A stretch of DNA of 64,000 nt. Source: Roseovarius dicentrarchi (GTDB lineage: Bacteria > Pseudomonadota > Alphaproteobacteria > Rhodobacterales > Rhodobacteraceae). Position 1 is the stretch's first letter. The number at the start of each line of letters is the position of its first letter. Made by a program: the position numbers and the translations under genes. Shown here in pieces: positions 46,774 to 57,211 of this stretch. Where the stretch lies: assembly GCF_003316635.1 (NCBI RefSeq), contig NZ_QNQP01000010.1, forward strand, positions 52,741-116,740, written 5' to 3'. The notes beneath the pieces were generated by a model. It was not told where the DNA came from, did no database searches, and was given only the letters and a program-made list of their open reading frames with translations.

Positions 46774-47790
46774 TTAGAACGAATCCTCGAATTTTTTTGC
46801 CAGATCTTCGATATTGTCGGGCGGCCAATCCTCGACATCCATGCCCAGATGCAGGCCCATGCCCGACAGCACTTCCTTGATTTCGTTCAGGGACTTGCGG
46901 CCAAAGTTCGGCGTGCGCAGCATTTCGGCTTCGGTTTTCTGGATCAGATCGCCGATATAGACGATATTGTCGTTCTTCAGGCAGTTGGCCGACCGCACCG
47001 AAAGCTCCAGCTCGTCAACCTTCTTCAGCAGAAGCGGGTTGAACTCCAGACCATCCTCATCATCCTGGCGGCCGGCGCTTTCCGGCTCGTCAAAGTTGAC
47101 GAAGGTGCTCAGCTGGTCCTGAAGGATGCGCGCGGCATAGGCCACAGCATCGTCCGGCGTGATCGAGCCGTCGGTTTCGACCTTCATCGTCAGCTTGTCA
47201 TAGTCCAGAACCTGCCCCTCGCGGGTGGGCTGAACGTCATAGCTGACGCGGCGGATCGGGCTGTAGATCGCGTCGATCGGAATCATGCCGATCGGCGCAT
47301 CCTCGGGCTTGTTCTTCTCGGCGGCAACATAGCCTTTGCCGGTGCCGACGGTCAGCTCCATGAACAGGTCCGCGCCCTCGTCTAGGTGGCAGATCACATG
47401 TTCGCGGTTCAGAATTTCGATGCCGCTGCTGTCGGAAATATCGCCGGCAGTCACGACGCCCGGACCCTTGACGTTGACCGACAGACGCTTGGGGCCTTCG
47501 ACCTCCATGCGGATGGCGACGCCCTTGAGGTTCAGGATGATGTCGGTGACATCCTCGCGCACACCTGCCACGCTTGAGAACTCGTGCAGCACGTTGTCGA
47601 TCTGCACGGCGGTGATCGCCGCACCTTGCAGCGACGACATCAGAACGCGGCGCAGCGCGTTGCCCAGCGTCAGACCAAAGCCGCGCTCCAGCGGTTCGGC
47701 GACGACAGTGGCCTGACGCAGCGGGTCATTGCCCGGCTTGACGTCCAGCTGTGTCGGCTTGATCAATTCAGCCCAGTTCTTGTGGATCAT
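46774..47790 (-). CDS. rpoA: RNA polymerase alpha subunit
   Basis: This 338-residue subunit has the N-terminal assembly domain ([28 protein letters not shown]) and the C-terminal DNA- and activator-binding domain ([16 protein letters not shown]...[14 protein letters not shown]). The ATG at 47790 (MIHKNWAEL) follows GGAGGGACAC; an ATG four codons earlier is not supported. Confidence 0.98.
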   Translation of the reverse strand: MIHKNWAELIKPTQLDVKPGNDPLRQATVVAEPLERGFGLTLGNALRRVLMSSLQGAAITAVQIDNVLHEFSSVAGVREDVTDIILNLKGVAIRMEVEGPKRLSVNVKGPGVVTAGDISDSSGIEILNREHVICHLDEGADLFMELTVGTGKGYVAAEKNKPEDAPIGMIPIDAIYSPIRRVSYDVQPTREGQVLDYDKLTMKVETDGSITPDDAVAYAARILQDQLSTFVNFDEPESAGRQDDEDGLEFNPLLLKKVDELELSVRSANCLKNDNIVYIGDLIQKTEAEMLRTPNFGRKSLNEIKEVLSGMGLHLGMDVEDWPPDNIEDLAKKFEDSF

Positions 47791-47903
47791 GTGTCCCTCC
47801 ATACCAGTCCTGCCCGCATGTCCGACGGCCAGAACGCCCGAGGTTTAAAATGACGGCAAATAGGGCCACGCGGACATGCGCGGCCCCACTTGAAAAACAG
47901 ACC

Positions 47904-48293
47904 TCAGACGCGGCGGCGCTTTGGCGGACGGCAGCCGTTATGCGCCATCGGCGTGACGTCACGGATGGATGTCACGTTCAGGCCAACAGCGGCCAGTGCG
48001 CGCAGTGCGCTTTCGCGGCCCGAACCGGGGCCCTGCACTTCGACCTCGATCGTGCGCATGCCGTGTTCCTGCGCCTTCTTGCCCGCATCTTCGGCAGCCA
48101 TCTGCGCCGCATAGGGCGTCGATTTGCGCGAGCCCTTGAAGCCGCATGTGCCGGCCGAGGACCACGCAATCGCGTTGCCCTGCACGTCGGAAATCAGGAT
48201 CTTGGTGTTGTTGAAGGACGAGTTCACATGAGCAACGCCGGTGGCGATGTTCTTGGAAACCTTCTTTTTGGTGCGTTTTGTATCGCGTGCCAT
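47904..48293 (-). CDS. rpsK: 30S ribosomal protein S11
   Basis: This 129-residue platform protein has [37 protein letters not shown] and the C-terminal [16 protein letters not shown]. It lies 15 nt after rpsM. Confidence 0.98.
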   Translation of the reverse strand: MARDTKRTKKKVSKNIATGVAHVNSSFNNTKILISDVQGNAIAWSSAGTCGFKGSRKSTPYAAQMAAEDAGKKAQEHGMRTIEVEVQGPGSGRESALRALAAVGLNVTSIRDVTPMAHNGCRPPKRRRV

Positions 48294-48308
48294 ATCAAAT
48301 GCCCTCCC

Positions 48309-48677
48309 TTATTTCTTCTTGCCGGCAATGGCCTTTGCGGGGCCTTTGCGGGTGCGGGCGTTGGTATGGGTACGCTGGCCGCGAACCGGCAGGTTCCGGC
48401 GGTGGCGCAGACCGCGGTAGCAGCCCAGATCCATCAGGCGCTTGATGTTCATCTGCGTCTCGCGGCGCAGGTCACCTTCGACAGCCAGATTGGCGTCGAT
48501 ATACTCGCGCAGCGCAACCGTTTCGGTGTCGCTCAACTCATTCACGCGGCGCGTGTGGTCGATGCCGACCGCGTCGCAGATGGTTTTGGCGGTGGAGTGA
48601 CCGATACCAGTCACGTAGGTCAGGGCAATGGGAACCCGTTTATGCGTCGGGATGTTGACGCCGGCGATACGTGCCAA
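48309..48677 (-). CDS. rpsM: 30S ribosomal protein S13, TTG start
   Basis: This 122-residue protein reads (M)[20 protein letters not shown] to the basic tail [19 protein letters not shown] at 48677 gives exactly the family N-terminus and length. AAGGA is eight bases before this TTG but only two bases before an in-frame ATG at 48683, so TTG is preferred. It is the first gene of the alpha operon; a hairpin lies in its leader. Confidence 0.95.
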   Translation of the reverse strand: MARIAGVNIPTHKRVPIALTYVTGIGHSTAKTICDAVGIDHTRRVNELSDTETVALREYIDANLAVEGDLRRETQMNIKRLMDLGCYRGLRHRRNLPVRGQRTHTNARTRKGPAKAIAGKKK

Positions 48678-48699
48678 GTGCATATTCCTTTTTCGTTGC

Positions 48700-48725
48700 G
48701 GGTCCGTAATGCCGGACCCTTTTTT
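48700..48725 (+). terminator. Plus-strand intrinsic terminator in the rpsM leader
   Basis: GGGTCCG pairs with CGGACCC around six bases and is followed by TTTTTT on the plus strand, that is, antisense to rpsM. On the rpsM mRNA the same bases form a hairpin after an A run, shortly upstream of the ribosome site. It could stop antisense transcripts or serve as a leader structure. Confidence 0.6.
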
Positions 48726-48916
48726 CACAACGTAGGCAAGAGGCGCATCACGCCCAAGCCGCAGCTGAATTCAGGTAATCGATTCGGTATGAGGCAGCCC
48801 CATGGGAATCAAACCCCTTGCGGGATGCTGCTGGTTAGGAGGAATTGGCAGGATCGTCAAGGGCCGGGCGGCAAACTAAACCACCCTGCCCTGCGATACC
48901 CGATGTGCAAGCTGCG

Positions 48917-49564
48917 TCAGCGGTCCAGAATGGCGGCGATGCTGCCCTGAACGTCCTTGACGCTCCCCAGGCCATTGATGCGGCTCAGCATGTCTTTGGC
49001 GTAGTAATAGCCGACCAGCGGCGACGTTTTCTTGTAATATTCCATGAGGCGATTGCGCAGCGCCTCCTCGTTATCGTCGGCGCGGCGGGTAAACTCATGC
49101 GCTTCGCCGCATTTGGTGCAGACGCCGTCCGCCGGGATCGGCTTGGTATTGTCGTTATACACCTCGCCGCAGTTCGAGCAGGTGGAGCGGGCCGTGATAC
49201 GATCAACCAGCGCCTCGTCGTCGACCTGCATTTCGATCACCGCATCCAACGTCTCGCCACATTCGGACAAAAGCTGCCCCAGTGCGTCGGCTTGCGGCAG
49301 GGTGCGCGGGAAGCCGTCAAAGATAAAACCGCCCCCCTTGCCGCATTCCAGCTTCTCCCGGATCAGGCCGATGACGATTTCATCTGTCACCAGCTCGCCC
49401 CGCGCCATCACTTCGGCAACACGCTTGCCCATCTCGGTGCCACTATCCTTGGCTTCGCGCAGCATGTCGCCGGTGCTTAGCTGGATCATGTCGCGGGTGG
49501 CCACCAGATGATGCGCCTGTGTGCCCTTGCCCGCGCCCGGCGGTCCGAGAAGTATGATGTTCAT
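48917..49564 (-). CDS. adk: Adenylate kinase
   Basis: This 215-residue enzyme balances ATP, ADP and AMP. It has [17 protein letters not shown] with the P-loop [19 protein letters not shown] and a LID domain with zinc-type cysteines ([10 protein letters not shown]...CTKCG). Its ATG directly follows the secY stop codon, so the two are translationally linked, the usual order in alphaproteobacteria. Confidence 0.98.
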   Translation of the reverse strand: MNIILLGPPGAGKGTQAHHLVATRDMIQLSTGDMLREAKDSGTEMGKRVAEVMARGELVTDEIVIGLIREKLECGKGGGFIFDGFPRTLPQADALGQLLSECGETLDAVIEMQVDDEALVDRITARSTCSNCGEVYNDNTKPIPADGVCTKCGEAHEFTRRADDNEEALRNRLMEYYKKTSPLVGYYYAKDMLSRINGLGSVKDVQGSIAAILDR

Positions 49565-50932
49565 TTATTTCCGTCCTGTCCCTTTGCGACGGGCGCGCCG
49601 TTTGCCCTTGCTGCCAAGCTGTGATTTTTCAATCAGCCCTTCGTATTGATGTGCCAGAAGATGGCTTTGCACCTGCTGGATCGTGTCCATTGTGACCGAC
49701 ACGACAATAAGAACCGATGTCCCGCCAAAGTAAAAGGGGATCGCGAACTGCGCGCGCAGAATTTCCGGCAAAAGGCAAACCAGCGCCAGATAACCCGAGC
49801 CAAGGACAAGGATACGGCTGACGACATATTCCAGATACTCCGCCGTGCGTTTGCCCGGACGGATACCGGGGACGAAACCATTCTGGTTCTTCAGGTTTTC
49901 CGCAACCTCATCGGGCTTGAACGCCACGTTGTAGGTGTAGAAATACGCAAAGAACACGATCATGCCGGTGAAAAACAGCAAATAGAGCGGCTGGCCGGGG
50001 CCAAAATAGGCCAGGATCGTCGACATGATCGGGCTACCGCCCTGCCCGCCCGAAAACGTGCTGATCGTTGTCGGCAGCAGCAGCAGCGACGAGGCAAAGA
50101 TTGCCGGGATCACGCCCGCCGGGTTCACCTTGATCGGCAGGTGCGACGATCCGCCGTCATAAACCTTCATCCCCACCTGTCGGCGCGGATACTGGATATG
50201 CACCTTGCGCAGGGACCGCTCCATGAACACGACGAAGGCGATCACGACAATCACCATGACGATCACGCCGATGATCACGGCGGGGCTGATGGCGCCCGAC
50301 CGGCCCGACGCAAAGAACTGCGCCAATGCGGCGGGAACCTCGGCGATGATGCCGACAAAGATGATCAGCGAGATGCCGTTGCCGATACCGCGCGCGGTGA
50401 TCTGCTCGCCCAGCCACATCAGGAACATGGTGCCGCCGATCAGCGTCACCATGCAGGAAACGATGAAGAAGATGCCGGGGTTGGTCACCAGATCGCCCGA
50501 TTGCAGGCTGACGGCCAAGCCGTAGGATTGCAGCGTGGCCAGCAGAACGGTGCCATAGCGGGTGTATTGGTTGATCTTCTTGCGGCCCGCCTCGCCCTCT
50601 TTTTTCAGTGCTGCCAGCGATGGGACCATCGCCGTCATCAGCTGAATGATGATGGACGCCGAAATATAGGGCATGATGCCAAGCGCGAAGATGCCCATCC
50701 GGCCCAACGCGCCGCCGGTAAACATGCTGAGCATGCCACCAATGCTGGCGCCCGCGCCCACCATGAACTCGCGCAATTCGGCGCCGTCGATGCCGGGCAC
50801 CGGGATCCACGTGCCCAGCCGGTACACGACCAGCAGCATAAGGGTGTAAAGGATGCGCTTGCGAAGATCGCTGGCTTTGCCGAGCGCTGACCAACTGGTG
50901 TTGGCCGCCATTTGTTCTGCTGCAGATACCAT
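49565..50932 (-). CDS. secY: Preprotein translocase subunit SecY
   Basis: This 455-residue translocon channel has ten membrane spans. It starts near AANTSWSALGKASDLRKRI and includes YRLGTWIPVPGIDG, GIMPYISASIIIQLM and the C-terminal IRPGKRTAEYLEYV region. It sits between rplO and adk. A leader hairpin lies between rplO and secY. Confidence 0.98.
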   Translation of the reverse strand: MVSAAEQMAANTSWSALGKASDLRKRILYTLMLLVVYRLGTWIPVPGIDGAELREFMVGAGASIGGMLSMFTGGALGRMGIFALGIMPYISASIIIQLMTAMVPSLAALKKEGEAGRKKINQYTRYGTVLLATLQSYGLAVSLQSGDLVTNPGIFFIVSCMVTLIGGTMFLMWLGEQITARGIGNGISLIIFVGIIAEVPAALAQFFASGRSGAISPAVIIGVIVMVIVVIAFVVFMERSLRKVHIQYPRRQVGMKVYDGGSSHLPIKVNPAGVIPAIFASSLLLLPTTISTFSGGQGGSPIMSTILAYFGPGQPLYLLFFTGMIVFFAYFYTYNVAFKPDEVAENLKNQNGFVPGIRPGKRTAEYLEYVVSRILVLGSGYLALVCLLPEILRAQFAIPFYFGGTSVLIVVSVTMDTIQQVQSHLLAHQYEGLIEKSQLGSKGKRRARRKGTGRK

Positions 50933-50954
50933 TCGGCTCTCTTTCGGAATGACA

Positions 50955-50993
50955 ACGCCGCCGGGTTGCTGTTTTCCAGCGGCCCGGCGGCGT
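50955..50993 (-). promoter_or_regulatory. Intercistronic hairpin between rplO and secY
   Basis: ACGCCGCCGGG pairs with CCCGGCGGCGT (11 bp) with a 17-base loop, midway in the 113-nt gap. It is likely an mRNA-processing or attenuation element. Confidence 0.5.
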
Positions 50994-51045
50994 GTTTTGA
51001 AAAACTAGGGGGTATGTAAGCGGCGGGGGCGCCGCTCACAACCTC

Positions 51046-51528
51046 TTATTCAGCCGCAACAGCCGCCGCGCCGCTGGTCAGCGTGAGCGTTCCGCCCGCT
51101 TTCTCGACCGCTTCAACGGCAGATTTGGACGCGCCGGTGACTTCCAGCGTCAGCTTGGAGGTGACGTCGCCCTTTGCCAGCACACGCACGCCATCCAGCT
51201 TGCGGCGCACCAGACCGGACGTGATCAGCACGTCCTCGGTGATGGCGCTGCCTGCGTCCAGGTTGCCCGAATCGATGAATTTCTGGATCAGGCCCAGGTT
51301 GACCACGGCATATGCCTTGCGGTTCGGCTTGTTGAAGCCGCGCTTGGGCAGACGCTGATAGAGCGGCATCTGGCCGCCCTCAAAGCCCTTGATCGCAACG
51401 CCCGAACGGGACTTCTGACCCTTGATACCACGGCCACCGGTCTTGCCCATGCCCGAGCCGGCACCACGGCCAACGCGCTTCTTGCGCTTGGTTGCGCCTT
51501 CGTTATCGTGCAGTTCATGCAGTTTCAT
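51046..51528 (-). CDS. rplO: 50S ribosomal protein L15
   Basis: This 160-residue protein begins [20 protein letters not shown] and continues [22 protein letters not shown], typical L15. AAGGAG precedes the ATG. Unlike the standard spc operon, it is not directly after rpmD: a 1.1-kb segment with an exported-protein gene lies between. Confidence 0.97.
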   Translation of the reverse strand: MKLHELHDNEGATKRKKRVGRGAGSGMGKTGGRGIKGQKSRSGVAIKGFEGGQMPLYQRLPKRGFNKPNRKAYAVVNLGLIQKFIDSGNLDAGSAITEDVLITSGLVRRKLDGVRVLAKGDVTSKLTLEVTGASKSAVEAVEKAGGTLTLTSGAAAVAAE

Positions 51529-51698
51529 GTCGCTTCTCCTTATGCCGGATGCGACCCCCAGCGACGGGAGCGGCCGAACGCGGCGTGATTGGGATTCGTG
51601 TTGTGACGGACAGCGCCACATCGCGCCGTGTAGCTGTCTTCGCTGGCCTGTTCAAGCCCATACGCAATCAGGTGGCAGGCGTTTGCGCGCCCGGAAAC

Positions 51699-51727
51699 GA
51701 AAAATCCCGGCGCATATGCGCCGGGAT
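51699..51727 (-). terminator. Intrinsic terminator of the 180-residue exported-protein gene
   Basis: A 24-bp perfect palindrome, ATCCCGGCGC-ATAT-GCGCCGGGAT, followed in the minus sense by TTTTTCG. It lies about 45 nt past that gene's stop and upstream of rplO. Confidence 0.9.
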
Positions 51728-51772
51728 CCGTCAACTCGTGTCGTTATCGCCTATAAGCCGGCGACGCCCATT

Positions 51773-52315
51773 TTACATTGCAGCCATCTTGGCGTTGCAT
51801 GCCTTGGCCGCCTCGATGGCGTCATATGTGCCGTCAAGGTTGATGACGGCGGACGTGCCGTTCGCCGGGACAAACGTCATCTCATAGCTTTTCTGGATGT
51901 CGGTCGCGAACTGCGGGTCGGACGCCAGAACGTAACCGCCCTGAAAACCCGGCTGCACGTTGCCGCGCATCTCGGCCACTTCGCCAACATAGGCATTGTC
52001 GTTCACGACGATCTGGATCGGCTGTGTCTGGCCCTCAACGGCGCCGAAATCCTTGTCTGTAAAGATACCGACATAGCCAAAGCGGTCATCGGCGGTCAGG
52101 CCCATCTGCACGATATACCCATTCGGGTCGACGCCTTCGATCAGGCAGGTGCCGCGATCGGTGTCACCATAGACGGTCCAGGGACCGACGGTGCCTTCGT
52201 TGGTGAAGTCGGCGTTGCCGGGATGCAGAACGTCGGTGGTGTCGGCCTGTGCGAATGCACTGCCTGCGCCGAATGCGAGGGTGGATGCCAGTGCGACTGT
52301 TGCGAGGGTTTTCAC
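51773..52315 (-). CDS. Exported protein of unknown function inside the spc operon
   Basis: This 180-residue protein has a signal peptide (KTLATVALASTLAFGAGSAFA). The mature part (ADTTDVLHPGNADFTNEGTVGPWTVYGDTDRG) has two cysteines and beta-rich character with GYIVQMGLTADDRFGYVGIFTD. It starts with GTG at 52315, eight bases after AAGGAG. It lies between rpmD and rplO with a hairpin on each side, so it is an independent unit. It resembles small roseobacter periplasmic proteins of unknown role; I cannot name a family. Confidence 0.82.
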   Translation of the reverse strand: MKTLATVALASTLAFGAGSAFAQADTTDVLHPGNADFTNEGTVGPWTVYGDTDRGTCLIEGVDPNGYIVQMGLTADDRFGYVGIFTDKDFGAVEGQTQPIQIVVNDNAYVGEVAEMRGNVQPGFQGGYVLASDPQFATDIQKSYEMTFVPANGTSAVINLDGTYDAIEAAKACNAKMAAM

Positions 52316-52555
52316 GGTGTATACTCCTTGTGCCGTTTCGTGTTGCTGGCAGGTCAACAGCCGGGAGCTGGCCAAGTTCCACTCGCTGTGCCCCAGACAG
52401 CGGTAGCTGGGCGCACTCACGCCGTTACAAACCTCATTGAAACAAAACCATTTTTTGGAAATAGCCAGACAGGCATGGCGCAAACCCTCCCATCCCGGCG
52501 CCGCCCTGCGCCCGTGCTACGCGCACAGCGCAAGGCGGCTATTCGCCAAACGCAG

Positions 52556-52585
52556 AGCGCCCCGGCCATTTCTGACCGGGGCGCT
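52556..52585 (-). terminator. Hairpin after rpmD
   Basis: AGCGCCCCGG pairs with CCGGGGCGCT (ten bp) around a ten-base loop, about 22 nt past the rpmD stop. The T tract is weak. It probably ends or attenuates the upstream ribosomal transcript; the remaining 240 nt up to the GTG gene should hold that gene's promoter. Confidence 0.6.
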
Positions 52586-52606
52586 AAACTTTCAGACTGA
52601 CAGAAC

Positions 52607-52795
52607 TCAGCCCTTCTCTTCCAAAATCTCAACCATGTGCGAGATCTTGTTGATCATGCCGCGGACGCTGGGTGTGTCCTCCAGCTCGCGCACGCGGTGC
52701 ATCTTGTTCAGGCCGAGGCCGATCAGCGTAGCACGCTGCTCGGCGGGGCGGCGGATGGGGCTGCCCACCTGCTTGATGACGATTGTCTTGGCCAT
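52607..52795 (-). CDS. rpmD: 50S ribosomal protein L30
   Basis: This 62-residue protein ([20 protein letters not shown]...[24 protein letters not shown]) is full-length L30, three nt after rpsE. Confidence 0.97.
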   Translation of the reverse strand: MAKTIVIKQVGSPIRRPAEQRATLIGLGLNKMHRVRELEDTPSVRGMINKISHMVEILEEKG

Positions 52796-52798
52796 TGA

Positions 52799-53386
52799 TT
52801 AACCCTCCTGCGCGACGGGCGCTTGTTCGCCCTTGATCTTGGGCGCGTCGGCGGTTGCCATGATGTCGGCGACCTTCTTGCCACGGCGCTGCGCAACCAT
52901 GCGGGGGCTCGACTCTTTGGTCAGGCCGTTCATGGTGGCGCGGATCATGTTATAGGGGTTCTGGGAGCCGTTCGACTTGGCGACGACATCCTGAAGACCC
53001 AGCATTTCAAACACGGCACGCATCGGACCACCGGCGATGATGCCAGTACCCTGCGGCGCGGAGCGCATGATCACCTTGCCGGCGCCATGGCGACCTTCCA
53101 TGTCATGGTGCAGCGTGCGACCCTCGCGCAGCGGCACGCGGATCATGGCGCGCTTGGCGGCCTCGGTCGCCTTGCGGATCGCCTCGGGCACTTCTTTCGC
53201 CTTGCCCTTGCCGAAACCGACGCGGCCTTTTTGATCGCCTACGACGACCAGCGCCGCAAAGCCGAAGCGCTTGCCGCCCTTGACGGTTTTCGAAACGCGG
53301 TTGATTGCGACCAGACGGTCGGCGAATTCGGGGGTCTCGTCACGCTGGTTGCGGCGGCCCCCGCCACGGTTTTCATCTCTTGCCAT
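52799..53386 (-). CDS. rpsE: 30S ribosomal protein S5
   Basis: This 195-residue protein begins [20 protein letters not shown] and has [36 protein letters not shown] and [17 protein letters not shown], the S5 signatures. The ATG at 53386 gives the usual start. Confidence 0.97.
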   Translation of the reverse strand: MARDENRGGGRRNQRDETPEFADRLVAINRVSKTVKGGKRFGFAALVVVGDQKGRVGFGKGKAKEVPEAIRKATEAAKRAMIRVPLREGRTLHHDMEGRHGAGKVIMRSAPQGTGIIAGGPMRAVFEMLGLQDVVAKSNGSQNPYNMIRATMNGLTKESSPRMVAQRRGKKVADIMATADAPKIKGEQAPVAQEG

Positions 53387-53501
53387 GCGGCATGTCCTTT
53401 TCAAAGCGGCGCGCGCGGCGCCAAACCATTTCAATCCAGGTGGGCAAAAGCGCCCCCGGATCATCGAGGCGGCCCCATCATCGGGGCCGCCTGCGCTGTC
53501 T

Positions 53502-53861
53502 TTAGATCTTCAGACCACCTTCACGCGCGGCGTCGGCAACTGCCTTGACCTTGCCATGAAAAAGGAAGCCGCCACGGTCGAAGTAAGCCTCTTCGATACC
53601 GGCCTTCTTGGCGCGCTCTGCGATCGCTGCGCCCACCTTGGTGGCCGCTTCGATGTTGCACTTGCCCACCATGCCCAGATCCTTTTCCAAGGTCGAGGCC
53701 GATGCGAGCGTGATGCCGCGTACATCGTCGATCAGCTGAACGCTGATGTTCTTGTTTGAGCGGTGAACGCTCAGGCGCATGCGCCCTGCATTCACATTGC
53801 GAAGTTTGTTCCGAACGCGCAGGCGGCGTTTCAGAAACAGTTTTCTTTTGCTGTTTGCCAT
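53502..53861 (-). CDS. rplR: 50S ribosomal protein L18
   Basis: This 119-residue 5S rRNA-binding protein reads [20 protein letters not shown] through ISVQLIDD and ends [25 protein letters not shown] (here [17 protein letters not shown]). It lies between rplF and rpsE. Confidence 0.97.
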   Translation of the reverse strand: MANSKRKLFLKRRLRVRNKLRNVNAGRMRLSVHRSNKNISVQLIDDVRGITLASASTLEKDLGMVGKCNIEAATKVGAAIAERAKKAGIEEAYFDRGGFLFHGKVKAVADAAREGGLKI

Positions 53862-53872
53862 CTACCCGTTCC

Positions 53873-54406
53873 TTACTTCTTCTTGCCTTCTTTCTGGAAG
53901 ATATACTCGTCTTTGTAGCGAATGCCTTTGCCCTTGTAGGGCTCTGGCGGACGCCAGTCGCGAATATCAGACGCGACCTGACCGACGAGCTGCTTGTCCG
54001 TGCCTTCGACCACGATCTCAGTGGGCTTGGGAACGGTAACGCTCACACCTTCCGGAATTTCAAAATCGACGTCATGGCTGTAGCCAAGCGACAGCTTGAC
54101 GACATTGCCCTGAAGCGCCGCACGGTAACCAACGCCGCGAATTTCCAGATTCCTGGTGAAATTCGCATGGGTGCCGTGAACGACATTCGCCACGACACTG
54201 CGTGTCATGCCCCACTGCTGACGCGCGCGCTTGGATTTGCCGCGCGGCGTGATGGTGATGTCACTGTCGTTGATCGTGATGGTGACATCATCGGTTGCAG
54301 TAAAGCTTTTCGTTGCCTTCGGCCCCTTGACCTCAAGCGTCTGGCCGCTGAGCGACGCAGTGACACCTGCTGGCAGGGGAATGGGCAGTTTGCCGATACG
54401 AGACAT
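53873..54406 (-). CDS. rplF: 50S ribosomal protein L6
   Basis: This 177-residue protein has two L6 folds, starting [20 protein letters not shown] and ending [20 protein letters not shown], with the conserved KGKGI signature. Usual length. Confidence 0.98.
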   Translation of the reverse strand: MSRIGKLPIPLPAGVTASLSGQTLEVKGPKATKSFTATDDVTITINDSDITITPRGKSKRARQQWGMTRSVVANVVHGTHANFTRNLEIRGVGYRAALQGNVVKLSLGYSHDVDFEIPEGVSVTVPKPTEIVVEGTDKQLVGQVASDIRDWRPPEPYKGKGIRYKDEYIFQKEGKKK

Positions 54407-54419
54407 AAAACAGCCCTCC

Positions 54420-54812
54420 TTAGAATATCGTGCAGAGCACTTCGCCGCCGACATTGTGGCTGCGTGCATTTGCATCCGACATCACACCCTTGGGGGTGGA
54501 GACAATCGACACACCCAGGCCCGAACGAACCGATGGGATGTCCTTGACGCCCAGATAGACGCGACGACCGGGCTTGGAGACCCGCTTCATTTCGCGAATG
54601 ACGGGGGCGCCATCGAAGTATTTCAGGCTGATCTCGATAGCCGGGTGGCCATCCTTGCCAGTCGTTGCCTCAAAGCCGCGGATGTAGCCTTCGTTCAAAA
54701 GTACGTCGAGCACACGCTCGCGCATTTTGGACGCAGGTGTCACAACCGAGGATTTGCCGCGCATGGATGCGTTGCGGATCCGCGTGAGCATATCGCCGAT
54801 AGGATCATTCAT
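54420..54812 (-). CDS. rpsH: 30S ribosomal protein S8
   Basis: This 130-residue protein begins [20 protein letters not shown] and ends [20 protein letters not shown], followed by EVLCTIF. S8 represses the spc operon in E. coli; I did not identify its binding site here. Confidence 0.98.
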   Translation of the reverse strand: MNDPIGDMLTRIRNASMRGKSSVVTPASKMRERVLDVLLNEGYIRGFEATTGKDGHPAIEISLKYFDGAPVIREMKRVSKPGRRVYLGVKDIPSVRSGLGVSIVSTPKGVMSDANARSHNVGGEVLCTIF

Positions 54813-54824
54813 ATCAAATCTCCC

Positions 54825-55130
54825 TTACCAGCTGGATTTCACGAGGCCCGGAGCCAGGCCGGACTGGCCCAGTTCCCGCAACGCGATACGCGACACTTTG
54901 AGCTTGCGGTAATACGCATGCGGACGGCCTGTCAGCTGGCAACGGTTGTGCAGGCGTGTTGCGCTGCTGTTGCGCGGCAGGTCGGCCAGCTTCAGGGTCG
55001 CGCGGAAACGCTCTTCCATCGGCTTGCTCTGGTCGTTGATGATCTCTTTCAGCGCGGCCCGCTTGGTGGCGTATTGCTGAACCAGTTTCTGGCGCTTCTT
55101 CTCGCGCTCGATCATTGATTTTTTAGCCAT
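54825..55130 (-). CDS. rpsN: 30S ribosomal protein S14
   Basis: This 101-residue S14 is the zinc-free (C-minus) type: [20 protein letters not shown], then [20 protein letters not shown]. It lacks the CxxC pairs of the short form. Confidence 0.97.
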   Translation of the reverse strand: MAKKSMIEREKKRQKLVQQYATKRAALKEIINDQSKPMEERFRATLKLADLPRNSSATRLHNRCQLTGRPHAYYRKLKVSRIALRELGQSGLAPGLVKSSW

Positions 55131-55149
55131 AACTCTCTCTCCCGCTGCT

Positions 55150-55713
55150 TCAGCTGTTGAAGGGCATGTTGAAGTGCTTCAACAGTGCCTTCGCTTCAGC
55201 GTCGGTTTTCGCCGTGGTTGCGATGATGACATCCATGCCCCAGGATTCGTCGATCTTGTCGAAGTTGATCTCGGGGAAGATGATGTGCTCCTTGATGCCG
55301 AAGGCGTAGTTGCCGTTGCCATCAAAGGATTTGCCCGAAATGCCGCGGAAGTCGCGGATACGGGGCATCGCGACCGTGATCAGACGGTCGAGGAAGTCGT
55401 ACATGCGGGCGCCGCGCATGGTGACCTTGGTCCCCAGCGGCATGTCCTCGCGAACGCGGAAACCGGCGATCGAGTTCTTGGCCTTGGTCACAACAGCGCG
55501 CTGACCGGAAATCGTGCTCAGGTCGTCCTGCGCCGATTTGGCCTTCTTGCTGTCGCGAACGGCCTCGGAGCCGCAGCCGATGTTCAGGACGATCTTGTCC
55601 AGACGCGGGATCATCATGTCGTTGGTGTAGCCGAATTCTTCCTTCAGCTTCGCCTTGATCTCGCTGTCGAACTGCGCGCGCAGGCGCGGGGTATAGTTTG
55701 CTGTATCAAGCAT
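55150..55713 (-). CDS. rplE: 50S ribosomal protein L5
   Basis: This 187-residue 5S rRNA-binding protein has [35 protein letters not shown] and GRISGKSF-type residues (here [22 protein letters not shown]). It overlaps the end of rplX by eight nt. Confidence 0.98.
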   Translation of the reverse strand: MLDTANYTPRLRAQFDSEIKAKLKEEFGYTNDMMIPRLDKIVLNIGCGSEAVRDSKKAKSAQDDLSTISGQRAVVTKAKNSIAGFRVREDMPLGTKVTMRGARMYDFLDRLITVAMPRIRDFRGISGKSFDGNGNYAFGIKEHIIFPEINFDKIDESWGMDVIIATTAKTDAEAKALLKHFNMPFNS

Positions 55714-56017
55714 CGATCACGTCCCCCGTGGTTTTCGCAACGCGCACCTTCTTGCCGTCCTTGACGTCAAAGCCGACGCGGGTCGGTTTGCCGTTGGCAT
55801 CCAGCAGCGCGATGTTGCTCAGGTCGATGGGCATCGCCTTGGGCAGGCGGCCACCCTGGGCGGTCTGGCTCTGGCGGGTGTGGCGGATGGCCATGTTGGC
55901 GCCATCCACAACTGCCTTGCCAGCCTTGGGGTCAACGGAGGAAATCGTGCCTTCCTTGCCCTTGTCCTTGCCTGCGATCACGACGACCTTGTCGCCCTTC
56001 TTCAGTTTGGCAGCCAT
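55706..56017 (-). CDS. rplX: 50S ribosomal protein L24
   Basis: This 103-residue protein has the KOW motif in [20 protein letters not shown] and continues [19 protein letters not shown]. It is two nt after rplN. Confidence 0.97.
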   Translation of the reverse strand: MAAKLKKGDKVVVIAGKDKGKEGTISSVDPKAGKAVVDGANMAIRHTRQSQTAQGGRLPKAMPIDLSNIALLDANGKPTRVGFDVKDGKKVRVAKTTGDVIDA

Positions 56018-56019
56018 GG

Positions 56020-56388
56020 TTACAGCACCTCCGGAGCGAGCGAGATGATTTTCATGAACTTCTTGGCACGCAGCTCGCGCACCACCGGCCCGAAGATACG
56101 GGTGCCGACAGGCTCGCCTGCGGTGTTCAGGATGACGGCGGCGTTGCCGTCGAACTTGATGGAGGTGCCGTCTTCACGGCGCACTTCCTTGGCGGTGCGT
56201 ACAACGACAGCCTTGCGGACGTCGCCTTTCTTGACGCGGCCCCGCGGGATGGCTTCCTTGACCGATACCACGATAATGTCACCGACACTCGCGTAACGAC
56301 GCTTGGAACCACCCAGAACCTTGATGCACTGAACACGGCGCGCGCCGCTGTTGTCAGCAACATCCAGGTTTGTCTGCATCTGGATCAT
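56020..56388 (-). CDS. rplN: 50S ribosomal protein L14
   Basis: This 122-residue protein reads [40 protein letters not shown] and ends [12 protein letters not shown]. Full length and typical. Confidence 0.98.
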   Translation of the reverse strand: MIQMQTNLDVADNSGARRVQCIKVLGGSKRRYASVGDIIVVSVKEAIPRGRVKKGDVRKAVVVRTAKEVRREDGTSIKFDGNAAVILNTAGEPVGTRIFGPVVRELRAKKFMKIISLAPEVL

Positions 56389-56467
56389 TTGGTTTCTCCC
56401 GACCTACCGGGGGGCGATGCGGCCCTTGCCCCGGGGTTTCGATTAAGCTGGCTTGGTCTTGGCGGGC

Positions 56468-56698
56468 TCAGCCCTCCAGAACCTCCCAGCGTTTCGTCTT
56501 GGACCGCGGCGGGCATTCGATGATGCGCACCTTGTCACCCACCTTGAACGTGTTGTTCTCGTCATGGGCGCGGTATTTCTTGGACTTCCGGATCGTCTTT
56601 TGCAGAACCGGGTGCTTGAAGCGGCGCTCGACCGAAACAGAGATGGTCTGGGCGTTGGCGTCGCTTGTCACGGTGCCAGAGAGGATACGTTTGGGCAT
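56468..56698 (-). CDS. rpsQ: 30S ribosomal protein S17
   Basis: This 76-residue OB-fold protein ([40 protein letters not shown], then [17 protein letters not shown]) is S17. It lies 12 nt after rpmC. Confidence 0.97.
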   Translation of the reverse strand: MPKRILSGTVTSDANAQTISVSVERRFKHPVLQKTIRKSKKYRAHDENNTFKVGDKVRIIECPPRSKTKRWEVLEG

Positions 56699-56710
56699 CT
56701 TGCAGGCTCC

Positions 56711-56914
56711 TTATTCTGCTGCCGCGGCTGCGGCTTTCTCATTGAGGATGGTCAGCACGCGGGCGGCACTGCGACGTGCAACGCGCATCTGCGACGCATT
56801 CTCCAGCTGGCCGGTGGCCGCCTGGAAACGCAGGTTGAACTGCGCCTTTTTCAGGTTGGCCAGCTCTTCGCGCAGCTGCTCCGGTGTCTTCTCTCGAAGT
56901 TCTTTGGCGTCCAT
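56711..56914 (-). CDS. rpmC: 50S ribosomal protein L29
   Basis: This 67-residue helical protein ([20 protein letters not shown], then [18 protein letters not shown]) is L29. It is now the first gene of its ribosomal segment because a 3.7-kb insert on the other strand separates it from rplP. It must therefore have its own promoter in the 297-nt divergent gap 56915-57211. Confidence 0.96.
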   Translation of the reverse strand: MDAKELREKTPEQLREELANLKKAQFNLRFQAATGQLENASQMRVARRSAARVLTILNEKAAAAAAE

Positions 56915-57167
56915 CGCCTTGTTCCTTTCAACATCACTGGAGGGCCCAACGCGCATCCGCTGATCGGATACACCCCGGTCACCCTGATTCCGGTGGAGAT
57001 CATTGTGATCCGCCGCGTATATGAGGCTTGCCGCCAAGGCGCAACCCCCTACCGCCCCGCTTGGCCGGCATCTTTGCAGCGGTGAGGCGACAATAGAGGA
57101 GTCCCGGCGCGAACACAGTGTTTCGTGGACACCATTCGATTGCGTTACGACTTTTCGCGCGGATATG

Positions 57168-57182
57168 TTAAGAATTTCTTAA
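57168..57182 (+). promoter_or_regulatory. Perfect CtrA-type box upstream of the RTX-like gene
   Basis: TTAAGAATTTCTTAA matches TTAA-N7-TTAA exactly and is also a perfect palindrome (centre at 57175). It is strikingly AT-rich for this region and lies 30 nt before the ATG at 57212, so it could overlap the promoter of the RTX-like gene or of divergent rpmC. Confidence 0.65.
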
Positions 57183-57195
57183 TATGCGCCATACC

Positions 57196-57204
57196 GGGGG
57201 GGGG
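57196..57204 (+). repeat. Nine-G tract before the RTX-like start codon
   Basis: A run of nine G sits seven bases upstream of the ATG at 57212, where a ribosome site is expected. Length change by slippage could alter translation. Confidence 0.6.
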
Positions 57205-57211
57205 CCGCGTC

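Noticed and set aside
57125..57211. Upstream GTG start for the RTX-like gene
   Set aside because: It would place the CtrA-type box and G tract inside the coding sequence and put residues without a signal before the hydrophobic anchor; kept only as an alternative.
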